A stretch of 64,000 nucleotides of DNA from Trichosphaerium sp. ATCC 40318 (taxonomy: Eukaryota; Discosea; Flabellinia; Trichosidae): NCBI GenBank assembly GCA_038496445.1, contig JALMLS010000334.1, positions 244,124-308,123 of the forward strand, in the 5' to 3' direction. This document shows, in pieces, positions 24,907 through 37,620 of the stretch. Below the pieces are notes generated by a model, which was given only the letters and a program-made list of their open reading frames with translations, was not told the origin of the DNA and made no database searches. The translations under genes were made by a program, and so were the position numbers. How positions within the stretch are numbered: the stretch's first letter is position 1; every line of letters begins with the position of its first letter.

Positions 24907-27900
24907 ATGGGATTAATACAAACAAATACCCACACATTGCTTTTTCTGCTTTGCTGTTCTGCGTTTCTGACGGGCATGCGCTTCATCAGTAGTTTCAAAC
25001 CCATATTAAAACTAAGAGATCTTTTAGGATATGCCCAGAATTGTCAGCATTTCTCTTGCGCTGAATGCACACAGAGCAATGAATGTGGTTGGTGCGGAAG
25101 CGAACCATCATGCAGACCTGGTAGCGAAATAGGACCGACGGATGGTCAATGCAGCAACTGGCTATTCAGCGATTGCCCAGGTACCCACGTCAACATTTTT
25201 GAAGCAACAAAACAGTTTTAAAAAACGTGCTCCAGATTTATCGAGCTGGTCACGTGTAGTAGCTAGCTAGCTGACGCTCAACGCGCGATCTTTCTAAAAA
25301 ACCGGATTTACAATTACCCAATAAAATTTTTACAAAAACGACTAATGAAATTAGAATTACCCACGTGCGGAACAATTAGGGACTGTTCGTCATGCGTAGA
25401 GCGCTCTTATTGCGGATGGTGCCAAAACAGCTGTTTCAACGGTGACGAATTAGGACCTGCGGCTTCCTTGTTGAATTGCACTGGGTCTGATTGGGAATTC
25501 TTTTCATGCAAAGGTATACCCGATTCTTTCTCGAAAAAACAGAAAAAGTAAACAATTATTTCTTTTCTGATAACTCCACAGGTCAATCGTGTGATGCAGC
25601 GAGAAGCTGTTCAGAATGCGTTTCTACCGGTTGCGTATGGAACCTTGAAACAGCCTCTGGATCGGAAGGATGCGCTGAAATGGCGCCTACAGGAGAAGAA
25701 TCATGGGTATCCACGTGCCCAGCAATAGGTACTTCGCAAGTGCCGTATTGAAGTAATTTTGCGTTAGTTTCTGGCATTGAATCAATTACATTCGATACAA
25801 ACCGCGTACAACTCCACGTCGTATTTACAGTCGCAACTGATGAGGGTGTTAATGCGGAAACTTCGCTACAGCGATACAGTTGTTCCACATACTTTTTAGA
25901 AGAAGCCGAATTTGGCGCAGGTACATTTTTACAAGCAGATAATTCCTTTCAACATTTTTTTGTAATCATTTCTTAGACCCTCTTTGTTATTGGAATTCAC
26001 CTTGGGAACTTATTGTAAGATTGAGTGAAGGACCAACACTCACTTTTGGATCTGTTTTGACTCTTGTACCTGGCGTTATCCGCGAATTACATACACTCAA
26101 TCCTATTGACGTACACCACCTTTTTGCTAGCTTAAGACCTTACTCTTACCTAGGACTTTGCGGCTATTAGAAAAACTGATTCGCCTGTTGCGGCAGCCAT
26201 AGCTGGTCCTGTTCGAGTGTCGGATTGTGCTTCTCAAATCGTACAATATTCTGCACAAAGCGTTGTTGGAAGCGGTCCTGATGGCTTCACATTGTCATGG
26301 GAAGCGAGTATTCCTCACAGCGTTCAAATGGATGGAGAATTATTGGTCATAGAAGGAGGACCAGTTGAACAAGCGAGTTTTACAGTCAGCCTTACAATGA
26401 CAAACTTCTTGGGAGAATCAGATAGTGTTGTTCTACAGGTATATCAAAGAACATAGCTTGTGAATTAAGGCTAAGATTGTGCGCAGGTAGATGTTGTTGC
26501 TGGCGGAGAAATACCTCTGCTAGGCCTCTTTGGTCCAACACAAGTTTCGAGCGGAGAGTCATTTGTGCTTGCCGGTAACATCACCGATTCTACAGGCCCA
26601 TGCTTTCCGACAACCAACCTTACTGATGTTGTACTTACATGGCAAGTTGAGGGACTAGCTCCATGTGCTGCAGGTACAAAGGGTACTTTACCACCACTGT
26701 ACATTAATTGCATTTGATTAGGCATGGCCACTTCACCAGAGATCACTTCGTCTACTTGGCTAGTTCCAAATACTCACTTTCCATCAGGATGCAGGTGAGC
26801 TTTCTTTTTTCTTTTTTCCTTTTTAGGAAACAAGACTGATATCAGTTAAGGTACCAAGTAACATTGCGAGCTTTGAAGGGACAAGATAATTTCGGCAGTG
26901 CAAGCATAGTCATATCTGTGGTTGATACACTTTCAGTTTCCATTGCGAGTGGAACGTCACGTGTTGTTGGCCAACAAACACTCATGTCTAACGCTGTTGT
27001 AAATCAAGATGTAGCTCAAACGTCCTTTGAATGGACTTGCCGCTCACTCACGACCGTACGCAGACGCAACAAGTCTTTGCTTCCTTTCTCTTACACAAAT
27101 TAGACGGATTCATGTTCAGTGGTTGGTTCATCCGCTCTCGAACCGACACTTGAGCTTGACACAACCCAAATGATGGCTGGCGTTTATCAAATCACTGTTC
27201 AAGCAACGTTCAATGGTACAATCATTATTTGTCGCTTTCCGCATGTAACATTGGTTATTTAAGAGCAAGTGCAAGTTGCTAGACAACTCATTCGAGTGAC
27301 TGAAGCTTCTGGATCAGCAGTTGTCCTTGAAACAATGTCGTCCGATATTTTGGAAGCTCTCATTACCAAAAATAGTGTCCCTCTATCAGCCTCCCACACA
27401 TGTGAGATATCTAGATAACTGTAATATCAACTTACCGTTTTTAGCGTCAGGAACATTTCAGTGGAGCGTCAGCACACCCTACGCAGCTGCCGATGCTGCA
27501 AGCTTTGAAGGAAGCACGGAGGCAATCACTTTTTCTGGAAAAATAATAATTTAGTCTGACTCGATTGTAGGAGTCTTGTGCAACACTCACGCCAGCTGGA
27601 CCTGTTACCGCTGTGACTGAAGTGTTTGTGACTGTCACTGGAACAGATAATGGCGTTGTTACTTCTGCTACATCACGTATTACGTTTGCATCAGATCCAT
27701 ACAATGGAGTTGCTGATTTCTTTACAAAATTGGGCGGTTTTGCTTATGTTAGCCCAAACTTTCTACTTCGTGTGCCTTCATGGGCATCTGCTTCGACGCC
27801 TCTTTTATACGCCATCGTTTACGACAGGTATTTCAGTTCCCACGTGTTGACTATGGCATTAACGTTTCAACAGGCCATTGGGAGGAAAACGATTATTAAC

Positions 27901-30873
27901 ACCTCCGCAACCTTTCAATAGAATTGAATTCAGAATCCCTATTGGTAATGTTGATGACGATGAGCTATTAGGCATCCAGGCAAGGGTATTCAATGCAGAA
28001 GGTGCACTTGTCGATCTCGGCACTAAACTTCGTGGTTTCGCGCCTGTGGATTCGGTCACAGTTCCATTCGTCCAAGAATCTCTTACAGAATACGCACAAG
28101 CAGCGGTGATTAGTGGTATGAAAACAAATATCTACAAATGACTTTTTTTGACAAATACATTAAAGGTGACTCTTCCACTTTATTATCATCGGTCACACTT
28201 AGATCAGATGCATTAAATAACTTGAATGTACCTGCCCTCGCTTTCCAGACTTTGGCTGATTTTGCTTCCATTGACATCTCCACACACCAAAGTACATCTC
28301 TTCTCAAATTAATGATAAAAAAAAAATCACGTGCTAACTCGTATTAAAGTACTACGCCAGTGGTCATCCGACATGTTGATGGATCTTGCAGACCACCTTG
28401 CCGTCAACCCACCAGATAGTATCAAAGCACTTGCTGCCCTGTCAGAGTCAGACTCAATGGGTCAATTCAATGATATTGTGTTTTCTAGCTTTGGAAATGT
28501 TCTAGGCGCTACATCAATACCTTCAGAATCTGTTCAACTTGGGTAATGCATCATAGCCTGCAAAATTGCAAATAATAAGCTCGATACTAATACTTTTTTT
28601 TAGTATTGACGCTGTCCTTAAAAATCTTGTTATTGGTCAAACAGCTAACTGCCTATCCTCTTCAACCAGTCCCCAGCCTCTTATCCATCCCAACCTAAAT
28701 GCTACAATCATTGAAAGTAAGTGATAATACTTCATGAGGGGCATCATCACTAACAGTCAACCACAGCACCTGTTCCTATCACAACGCCAAACTATGAGGA
28801 ATCATTTGGTGACTTGACCATTACTATCCCTCAGGCCGTATTTGATACATTTGTACCAGAACATGAGGTCGTGTGGATTGCTGGTTTAGTATACACGTCT
28901 TCTCCCTTCCCAGCGGCCAATGTGAGGCAGTTGGCAAACCAAGTTTCAATCTCATTGTATGACAACAATGGTAACAATCTAGCCGTAACAGACGCACCTG
29001 AAAACATTCTTTTCGATTTCGGCGTTTCAGCAGATCAAATGCTTGGAGCAGATGAAGAAAGTACGTACCAATAAGCCTTTCAACTTTTTACACGTGCTGA
29101 CCTGCTTGCAAAAAGTTAAATGTCAGTTTTACGATCGTACTACGATGTTGTGGGCAGAAGATGGATGCACGACAGAAGAAAGAAACGGCAACATCATCTG
29201 TGCATGTAATCACCTGACAGAGATTGGCGTAAATGCAGTGTCACCACCTGTACCTATGCCTCCAACCATCCCACCAACATTGGGACCAACTGATACACCA
29301 ACTGAGGCTGTTCCAACCGAGCCATCTGCACCAACTGTGCAACCAACTGCTAACGCGACTATGATCCCTGTACGTCCTTTGTCATTTTGATTATCCAAAA
29401 AAGAGGAATACTGATAGCGTCGGATAGGAAGAGGGTGACGATACATCAACTGTTGAAATAATAGCACTGATACTATTGGGTATTATGTGTCTGTTGATAT
29501 TCATCATTCTCATTGGGTTGATATTCCTATACTGCAAGGTGAGACGCTTCAAGAAGCGCACCGCCAAACCTATCGACGACCATACTCAGGAGAGCAATAC
29601 TCTTTTGGGAGTAAAACAACAACAGCCAACTGTACAAGAGGATGGTCCTATAAAAATTGCCCAATCCAGCGACTCGCGCATCGTCAAACCTGTATTTAAC
29701 ACCAACGACGAATCCTCGACTGATGACCAATCGTTTACACGCACTAGTTCTCAATCTCAGTCTAGACGTACGCCTTGGACAACAATAATATTTTCTCATT
29801 TTCTGTTGCAGCATCTGACTCGTACCGCACAACCACATCCGACGAAGACGTATCGCAATATTCAGAGTCGTACCCTCGCTCCTCGTCTGACTTTTCAGAC
29901 TTTGTTGAAAGCGACAGCTCTCCATCATGGTCGCGTACTTCCGGTATTGAATCGGGCGGCAAACCAAGAACGAGGTACTCGGACGAATCAGAGGCATACT
30001 TTACGCCTGGTTTCGATGGATCAAGGTACTGGTTTTTGAAAACAAATGTTCGAAACAATCACAATTAATCTTGTTTTAGTGAGGGTAGCTACACCTTGTC
30101 TGGCATGTCTGGACTATCATTCAGTAGTCAATCCAACCCTACATCTTCTTCAGCCATTGACAGTATGGTCGATCACACAGCTGACTATTTTCCAGACGAT
30201 GGTAAGTAACCGTTACATCAATTTTGGATTGTTAGTTTTTATGTTATTCGTATTCTCATTTATTTCCACTTACGCTTAAATAGTTGAGAGTGGCTCTTCT
30301 GCGGCACGTTTGGGTGCAAATGCATCTAAGGCGCGTGGAGACACAAAGGGATCCACCGACGATAACCCATTCCAAACCAAATACAGAAAGGAAGGTGAAC
30401 CACTTGCATCATCTTCTACGTCGCGAAAACAGTTCGCTGATGGGCTACCAAACGAAAAGGATGAAAGAAGCACTGATGATGATTCCATGTCGGATACCGT
30501 ATCGTCATCCAGGTCACCACAAAGCGACAGCATGAGCCGCGGGGAAAGCAGTGAGTTCAGTGACAGCTCGATTGATGAGATATCGTCTTTCACAAGCTCC
30601 GGCGGAGAAAGACCTCAAGTCCCTGCAACTATCGTTACTCCACCACCTGGTACGCGGTTCATTTTATCAAGGAATCTAAAAACTAACTGTATTCGAAAAG
30701 GGGACAACAGCGACTACGACTCGTACACAGACAGCGGTACTTCATCTGATCAAGTATCATCAGAGGATCTTGAAGAATACTCAACCGATAATTCAGAGTC
30801 TCCTTCGGGGAGTTACAGTAATAGCACAAACGACAGACAAACAGCTTCGGATGAATACTCCTACTCGGATTGA
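24907..30873 (+). CDS. Single-pass receptor with PSI-type repeats, REJ region and GPS motif
   Basis: Secreted or plasma-membrane protein of about 1,600 residues. The N terminus MGLIQTNTHTLLFLLCCSAF is a signal peptide. Three cysteine-rich PSI/plexin-type repeats follow (25045-25180, 25350-25510, 25580-25730; for example CAECTQSNECGWCG). A long REJ-like region follows (about 25760-28700), then a canonical GPS motif at 29110-29240 (W-x3-GC, CACNHLTEIGV) with the expected HL/T autoproteolysis site. After the GPS comes a Pro/Thr-rich stalk (29245-29370), one hydrophobic helix (about 29455-29540, IALILLGIMCLLIFIILIGL) and a Ser/Asp-rich cytoplasmic tail of about 380 residues. Family knowledge: REJ plus GPS occurs in polycystin-1 relatives, and GPS in adhesion GPCRs; both normally have many membrane spans, and here I see one. 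Exons are joined over short introns and some edges are provisional. Confidence 0.8.
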
Positions 30874-31019
30874 TAGATTGTACAGTTAGTATTTATTTGT
30901 GCCACTCAGAAACAAGTTTTTCAATAAATAAATTTAATCTGACTGGCCATCACGTGTGGGGAAAAAGAAAAAAAAGGCATGGCATTTGTTGTTTAAATTT
31001 TTGTATTTAATTCTTCTTT

Positions 31020-33177
31020 CTACAAATTTCGCTTCTTTTTAAACGAAGGCGGGAAGGAATAAGCACTCCCTACTTGAAAACAAACACATGTAGTGTGATC
31101 CAGTTTACCAGGAAACTTTGTGTAATCAGATGGCAGCCGTTGGTTAGGATTGGCTGAAATACATTAGCACGTTTTAAAAAAAAGGTTGTCATGGTACCTT
31201 GCATCCACACACGTGAGCTGTCCGTAGTTGTATGTGAATAATCTAATATCCGAGTTACCATCTCGTGTGCGTTTGGTGTTGCACCCTACAACTGTTTGAG
31301 ATTTGGTCGACTATGTAAAGTGTAAGGCGGACCTTGGGCAGAACAATGTCATGGAAAAGCGTTGTCATAAAGACAGCCTTCTTCTCTTTGCTTCCTGGCT
31401 CATTCTCGGCCTCTTTCCATGTCATATCACCCGCCATACCTAAATCCTATCCAAATGTAAGTAGTGTGCATCGTAGGGACTACGACCTACCTCGGGTGTA
31501 AAGCCTAGAGTTTGAGGATCCAAATTGTCATGAACACCGTCTGACATTAAAAAAATAAAATCACCCTCGTCGCACTCTGTTTCAAAAAATAAAACATTCC
31601 TTAAATCTGCTTTGCCATTCTTATACGGGCCTATACGTCCCCCACAATCACGCGCATTGGTAAAGTTCTATCCAAGAGTGAGACAATAATGTAAAAGGAT
31701 CAAGCGTGGCGTACTTGTCGGTTGTTCTGTGTGATATCCACTACTACATTCTTGGCAGTCGCGTAATGGTATACTTTACAGTCACCAATGCTAATGCAAT
31801 GGAAAATCCACTCATGATTTGCTTGGCGAACTAAGTAGCCACCTACTAATGTTGTAGTGCCACATCTAAAGTACTCCTAGTCTTGGATTTGAACATGACA
31901 ATAATAACAAAAAAACCTGCGCTTACGCCTGGATGCTGTGCCAAGATGGCGTGATGCGCCAATGACAATCCGTCCAATAGAAAACCTGCAGCCCCACGCG
32001 TTGTTTTGAAGTCTCTAATTACCTCTAGGGTACGACGTGAGTATACTAACTTAATGTATGCGGTTGGCGAAGGGTAAAATGTGAACAAAGACAAATGGCA
32101 CTTACTTCCAAGGTGATTCAAAAACACTCGCTTGGCTAACATGGCTGCATCTCTAGGAGCATTGCCCCAGCTGCACCCATCGGCCACCGCCACTAATACA
32201 ATACCATTTTGATAAACCTCGAGTGAATACGAATCTGCAATTGGATCTCCCTTGTGTTCACATGAATAATCGCTTCAACTTGGGGTTTTTTTTTTATTCC
32301 TACGTACTTCTCTCGTTGGTTTGCCATGATACTGAGGATATGTCGATATAGTTTTGCCAAAGTACTTTCCTGCAAGCCCTTCAGGAGCCTAAAGTACATT
32401 TTTAAGACGAAATTAGGTGTTTGAAAGCCACGCGGATTGGTATCACGTGCGTTTGTCGTGACAGGTATAAACTACTTACTTCTTTGACGGGATCTTGAGG
32501 GCCTTCAATTGTAAAACCCTGTAGCTTCGATAGGCTACTCCCAATACTCAAGCGTCTATCTGGACGGCAGAAAATCAATGAGTGGCGCATTTCCTCCGAA
32601 AATATACTTGGTTCTAAGCACACAAAATGTTAACATTTTTTACTGCATAGAAGCCACGCTGGGCAACGCAACGAGATCACTTTCGTTGACACTCGCAAAT
32701 GACAAACCTACAAAGCAAATTCAGATTTTTTTTAATACCTTTTATTAACGTCGGAGCGATCTTCTCGTCTTTGGTCCGACCCAAAAACCGCGAATTGAAC
32801 GTCTCTGCTTGTATGTCCGCCTCACGGACGTGCACACATTCGTCATCATCATCTAGCCACGTTTCTCTTCGCTCTTCTCCCTTTCGCTTTATCCCCTTGT
32901 ATAATTTATTCCTGAGCCTGTCTAACTCTTTCTTTTTGTCTTGAAGACTCTCTTTGAGCTCTATATCAAGTTTGCGGCACTCTTGAACTTTGGCCTGTAA
33001 TTCCTTCAACTTTGCTTCATTCTGAGCTCTCTTATCGTCCAGACGCTTAACCGTTACTTCCAAAGTAGCAATATGATCGTTTAGAGTAGCTAAATCAGTA
33101 CTATCATTACTGGCTCCTAATCGCACTATTTTTCGTTTGTGTGGTCTCCCAGAAGGACTCTTCGCCCGAAAAGCCAT
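31020..33177 (-). CDS. PP2C-like phosphatase domain with N-terminal coiled coil
   Basis: The first 120 or so residues from ATG 33177 are a charged coiled coil (LNDHIATLEVTVKRLDDKRA and onward). A PP2C-type domain follows: GDPIADSYSLEVYQNGIVLV, AVADGCSWGNAPRDAAMLA, then DCGGRIGPYKNGKADLRNV, DFIFLMSDGVHDNLDPQTLG and a C-terminal KFPGKLDHTTCVCFQVGSAY, stop at 31020. The DGCSWG motif in place of DGHGG matches the divergent PP2C-like group that includes Drosophila CG9801; the later metal-ligand motif SDGVHDN is intact. The last exon is joined over an intron starting GTACCATG at about 31196. Its 3' end faces the receptor gene 146 bp away. Confidence 0.75.
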
Positions 33178-33411
33178 AGTATTGCATGCCACAAACCAAA
33201 CCGTTACACTCTCTAAATTTGTAAATTACCTGCTGAATAGTAGAGCTCACTGACAGTAGGTAATGGATGCCTCGATAAATAGGTCGCGCACGTTCTTTGG
33301 ATTTTTGTTTACTAGCAATAAATTAATATTGCCAAACACGCTTTTGGTGTAAAAGCCTGTCAAAAAAACAAAGTGGCTTGCAAAAACTGATACATCAACC
33401 TTGTAGATCTA

Positions 33412-34239
33412 TTACTTTTTTACATCATCCCAGCTGCTGTAAATAGCTAATTTGGGTTTGTCTTTACTGCGCAACGAGAGGAGCTTGCTTTCAAAATCAT
33501 CAGGCATTAGTTTGTTCGCTGTCTGTATAACCACAGCGTCAACTTGATTAATTGTGATAACTGGAAGACCAATCTGTGCTTGCAATGCGTTCAATTTTGA
33601 CATGGTGCGCTTGAACACCTCAAATGCATCCTCTTCTGCAACTCTAGCAGCCTCGTATAGGTGGTGTGTCACTGTACCGTCGATAATGCCACCAATTTCA
33701 ACTTGAAGGAATGGTGTAACCACGTCTTCAGCGCCTACATTTCCACCCCGTACAAACCCTTTTAGAGTGTCCCTAAAGATCTCTTTAGAGCAGGCAAGGG
33801 ATTGTGTTTTAAGTACGTACTGCAGCGATACAAGAGGGACTTTGACAGCCAATCCGATGACTTTAAACGACGCTTGAGAGAATTGATCTGCTACGTGCAT
33901 ACTCAAGCTTACTGACACTTCCAAAATACAACGCTCTACGTCAGCAAGGGAAGGTTCTGGGCGTCCACTGGATTGCGCAAAACTCTTTGCTGCTTGTTCT
34001 GGTGATAAACCTTCGCTATGTGATTATGAGAACGCGCTGTGGCGAAATAGAGTACGTACTGCGTCACCAGTGTCGCTATTGTACAACGTTCCTCAATTGT
34101 GTAGATTTCTGCCTTGCCTCCATCTTTTGGAGCTCCTTGTGGCAAATGAGGCGCAATAACAAAAAAAAATGTTACTTTGAGAAATAATACCTTGGGAAGA
34201 TTCTCCACCCTTCTTGCTTTCTTCTGTGTTCGTTGCCAT
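33412..34239 (-). CDS. Unrecognised soluble protein of about 240 residues
   Basis: Three exons. ATG at 34239 opens MATNTEESKKGGESSQ, then APKDGGKAEIYTIEERCTIATLV, then a large final exon (33412 to about 33995) with GLSPEQAAKSFAQ, RPEPSLADVERCILEVSVSL, VEIGGIIDGTVTHHLYEAA and a C terminus ending AIYSSWDDVKK. There is no signal peptide or membrane helix, and the composition suggests an alpha-helical fold. I do not recognise the family. The intron at about 34053 starts GTACGTACTC. It is tandem with the SLC37 gene (107 bp upstream) and the PP2C gene (234 bp downstream). Confidence 0.65.
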
Positions 34240-34346
34240 GCTGTTTGCCGCACAAAAACGCAAAAGAAGTTAAGCCAAGGTGCAAAAAAAAACTGTAAAA
34301 ATGGATTTACAAACCCACGTGATCACCGGCAAGTTATACACTAATT

Positions 34347-35912
34347 TTACTCCAAGCGTAACTTTGGGTTCTGTTTTACATCATAATACAATGGCAGGAG
34401 TAGTATGTTTGTGAGAAAGGACGCAAATGTTACAATAGCTCCAAATGCCGGCCACCCAAATTGGGTAACAATGTAAGACACTGGATAGCCAGCTAGCAGC
34501 GTACCAATAGATCCCATAAAGCCAACATAACCTCCAGCAGCACCGCTAGATCGAGGTGCAACAGTTTCGCGCATGGTTAATCCCAGCAAAGTGTGTGGTC
34601 CGTTTACAAACGCGCCCAGCAGAAAAAATATGATGGCGAAGAAAAGATTGGAGCGTTGAGGGAAGTGGAATAGCCACACAGCTACGTAAGAAACTGAGAA
34701 TGTACGTAGAGATTAATGAGTTGCACGCACCTGATATCCCCGCCAATAACTGGTAGATAACGTTAGGTTGCCCTCTACCTCCAGAAAAAACCTTTTACTA
34801 TGGTTATTATCATCATACAAAAATAGGGCTGGTCGTACAACATCGGAAACTACACCAACACTTAAACTGCCAACAATACCTCCTATACCATAGTAAGCAA
34901 CAATCCTCCCGGCTTCTATGACAGTAATGCCATGCGTTTCAACGAGATACAAGAGGCTCCAATCTAGAAATGAAGCGCTCATAATGTACTGAAAGATTGT
35001 TGCAACGCCAAGTAATTGAGCGCGTGGGTTATATATAACATCCTCCAGTAGTCTTGGTGATTCACTTTGTTGTACAACTTGAGTAGTAGTAACTGATTCT
35101 ACTTTGTTGTTAAGTACACCTGTTGCCAAAAGGTATTTAGAAATAATCGCACCTAAACTAGGAGGAGCGGATTCCATGAAAGCTAAGACAAGAATAGATA
35201 TCAACATTGAAGCGCCACCAGTCCAGTAAAATAAGGTATGCCATCCATATTCTTCAGCAATGAGTGGCCCAACGAAACCGAGGAGTGAAGTGGTCGCCGT
35301 CTATGAAGGACGTCATGAGCTTGTAATGACAACATGAAAATGACGATAGTGTAATCACGTGCATGAGAAATGGAGACAAGAGACCAAATAGTACCCAGTT
35401 TTGGTCCAGAAAACCAAGAAAGTAGAGCCTTGGAGACACACGGCCAACCGAAGCCCTTTATGAGTCAATTACGAACATATAACTGAAAACTGTTGTACGC
35501 ACTTGAACAAGGCCATTGACCATCCAAAATAGGATAAATGAGTCCGTAGTGGCGATACAGAAGGTTATAAACGCGGATATAAAGATACTTGCAAAAAATA
35601 GGAGTCTACGAGAATTATACTCTGCAATATAAGTCACATTCATACCTAGGCGAGAATCTATCCGTCAAAATGCCTCCAGCAAATTTGCCGATTGCATACC
35701 CTACATCTAGGTAAACGCCACGTAGAACGGAGTCACAAATTCTCACCCAAACTAAACAGACTACTCCACAACCCGAAATCTTTCTTTGTAAACTGTGTAA
35801 GATAAGGTTGAGCGTACACTAAATGTTTTCGTGTCAATACAATGCCGCCATAGCCAACTATGCACAGTATAAGTATTTTGGCCTCCGCCCAGGCTCTATT
35901 ACTGGCTTTCAT
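34347..35912 (-). CDS. MFS transporter, SLC37 / glycerol-3-phosphate antiporter type
   Basis: Twelve-helix major facilitator. ATG at 35912 gives MKASNRAWAEAKILILCIVG, followed by YGGIVLTRKHLVYAQPYLT, which resembles the first helix and K-R motif of SLC37/UhpT sugar-phosphate:phosphate exchangers. Other anchors: WFSGPKLGTIWSLVSISH, LLGFVGPLIAEEYGWHTLFYW, LGLTMRETVAPRSSGAAGGY and YPVSYIVTQFGWPAFGAI. It ends KQNPKLRLE at 34347. Human SLC37 proteins exchange glucose-6-phosphate for phosphate in the ER; the substrate here is not shown by sequence. The intron at 35301-35362 must be GC-AG. Divergent from RFC5, with 101 bp between start codons. Confidence 0.85.
35301..35362 (-). other. GC-AG intron in the SLC37 gene (begins GCACGTG)
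   Basis: 62-nt intron between LVSISH and TATTSLLGFVGPLIAEEYGW. Using the GT in GCACGTG shifts the frame and stops the protein. It ends CTTCATAG. Confidence 0.85.
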
Positions 35913-36013
35913 GAATGATAATTTGAATCAAACTGCAATTGACTTCGCTGACATCTGCATTTGACATTTTTTTTGGCGCGAACCTATCCATCAGCACTTA
36001 TAAATAAGCAACA
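35913..36013. promoter_or_regulatory. Bidirectional SLC37/RFC5 promoter with E2F-type site
   Basis: 101 bp between divergent start codons. It contains TTTGGCGCGAA at 35972-35982, a full match to the E2F consensus TTTSSCGC with its flanking GAA, 32 bp before the RFC5 ATG. RFC subunit genes are classic E2F targets in animals and plants. Confidence 0.7.
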
Positions 36014-37413
36014 ATGTCAGGTGACGATAATGCTCCATGGGTGGAAAAGTACCGACCACAGAACATGAATGAACTTGTTTCGCAAGGAGACATCTTGAAC
36101 ACACGTATGAAAGCGCTGTGATGACTTACACTAACGTTTATAGTTAATAAACTCCTTTCAACAAACAAGCTTCCACACTTGCTTTTCTATGGCCCGCCAG
36201 GAACAGGTAAGACATCCACAATATTAGCGGTCGCCAAAAAGATCCTTGGGCCAAAATACAAATCTCTCGTGCTAGAGGTACAAAGAATACCTAATTTACA
36301 CTGAACGCGAGTAGCTCAACGCGTCGGACAATAGAAGTATTAGCACAGTGCGTGACGAAATCAAAACCTATGCTTCAACGAAATCGTTCATGTCCAACGC
36401 TCTAAAACTCGTTATACTCGATGAAGCCGATCAAATGACTAAAGACGCTCAAGTACATAACGAAATTAGTTAACTAAATTGGACGTGTCATTCGGCTGAC
36501 ATGTTGAGATAGGCTGGTCTAAGACGTGTCATTGAAAAGTACACCAAGACTACACGATTTTGCCTGATATGCAACCACATTAACAAACTATCACCGGCCT
36601 TGCAGGTACAATCTACCTCACAAGAAAAAGTAATTGTTTAGAAAATTTCTGACATTTCACGATAGAGTCGTTGCACCCGTTTTCGGTTTGGACCGTTGAA
36701 GCAAGATGACTTGGACGGTAGAATCCGATTCATCGCTGATCAAGAAGGGTACAGAACCAAACATTGCGATAAATTGTTCACTCTTTGATCATACAGGGTA
36801 AATCTAGATGCTAGTGGCATGACTGCCATAAAAGCGCTGGCTAACGGCGACATGCGAAAATGTTTAAACATCTTGCAGGTACACACTTTATCCTTGGCCC
36901 CGTTTTAACCGAATGTAGTCAACACACATGGCATTTGGCCAAGTAAACGAAGAAAATGTGTACACTTGCACTGGCAATCCACTCCCAAGCGACGTTAGGA
37001 TCATACTGGAATTCATGCTCAACAAAGGATTTAAAGAAGCATTCGAAGGTAATCATCTCTTTCATGATTTGAATTACACCTGTTTTCTTGCGTTAACAAT
37101 CTTCTTAGCTGTAATGGAATTATCTACAAACAAAGGATTAGCTCTCCAAGACATCACAAGAGTGCGTGAAATAGACATTTGTGGATTTGGGATTGACTAA
37201 TCACACAAACAGGAGATTCACCGATTCGTAATGTTTATGCCTACACTCCCTCCCAACGCTCTCGTAGACATATTGAGTGGCATGGCAGACGTAGAATACC
37301 GCCTAGCAGCAGGAGGATCGGAAAAAGTGCAATTGGCGTCATTGATTGCACATTTTCAGAAATCTCGACCGCTAATAAAACGCGCGGAGGCCAGAAAAGC
37401 GCAAGCAAAGTGA
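36014..37413 (+). CDS. RFC5: Replication factor C subunit 5 (yeast Rfc3)
   Basis: AAA+ clamp-loader subunit that helps load PCNA during replication and repair. Exons join to [38 protein letters not shown] (Walker A), [34 protein letters not shown] (Walker B), [32 protein letters not shown] (arginine-finger SRC motif), [20 protein letters not shown] and [13 protein letters not shown]. The last phrase and the C-terminal [20 protein letters not shown] distinguish RFC5 from RFC2 and RFC4. ATG at 36014 fits the usual N terminus. Eight or so exons with short introns. A likely E2F site lies 32 bp upstream. Confidence 0.95.
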
Positions 37414-37620
37414 ATTGTATAATAAAGGTGTCACTTAGTCATGTAATAGTGGAATCGAGAATTTTCTTGCCGAAAAGTGTCGTTTTTCTCTTCATTTCTT
37501 ATTTTCTCTCCATTGTCCGGGTACACGCAACACCAGACGATTTTCGCATCACAAACGGCACGATAACCTGTTTTACACATTATACACCCTATGTCAAAGC
37601 CGTGGAGAGTAAACAGGCTC

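Noticed and set aside
29455-29545. Classification of the REJ-GPS receptor as an adhesion GPCR
   Set aside because: Only one hydrophobic helix follows the GPS; the rest is a charged Ser/Asp-rich tail without further membrane spans.
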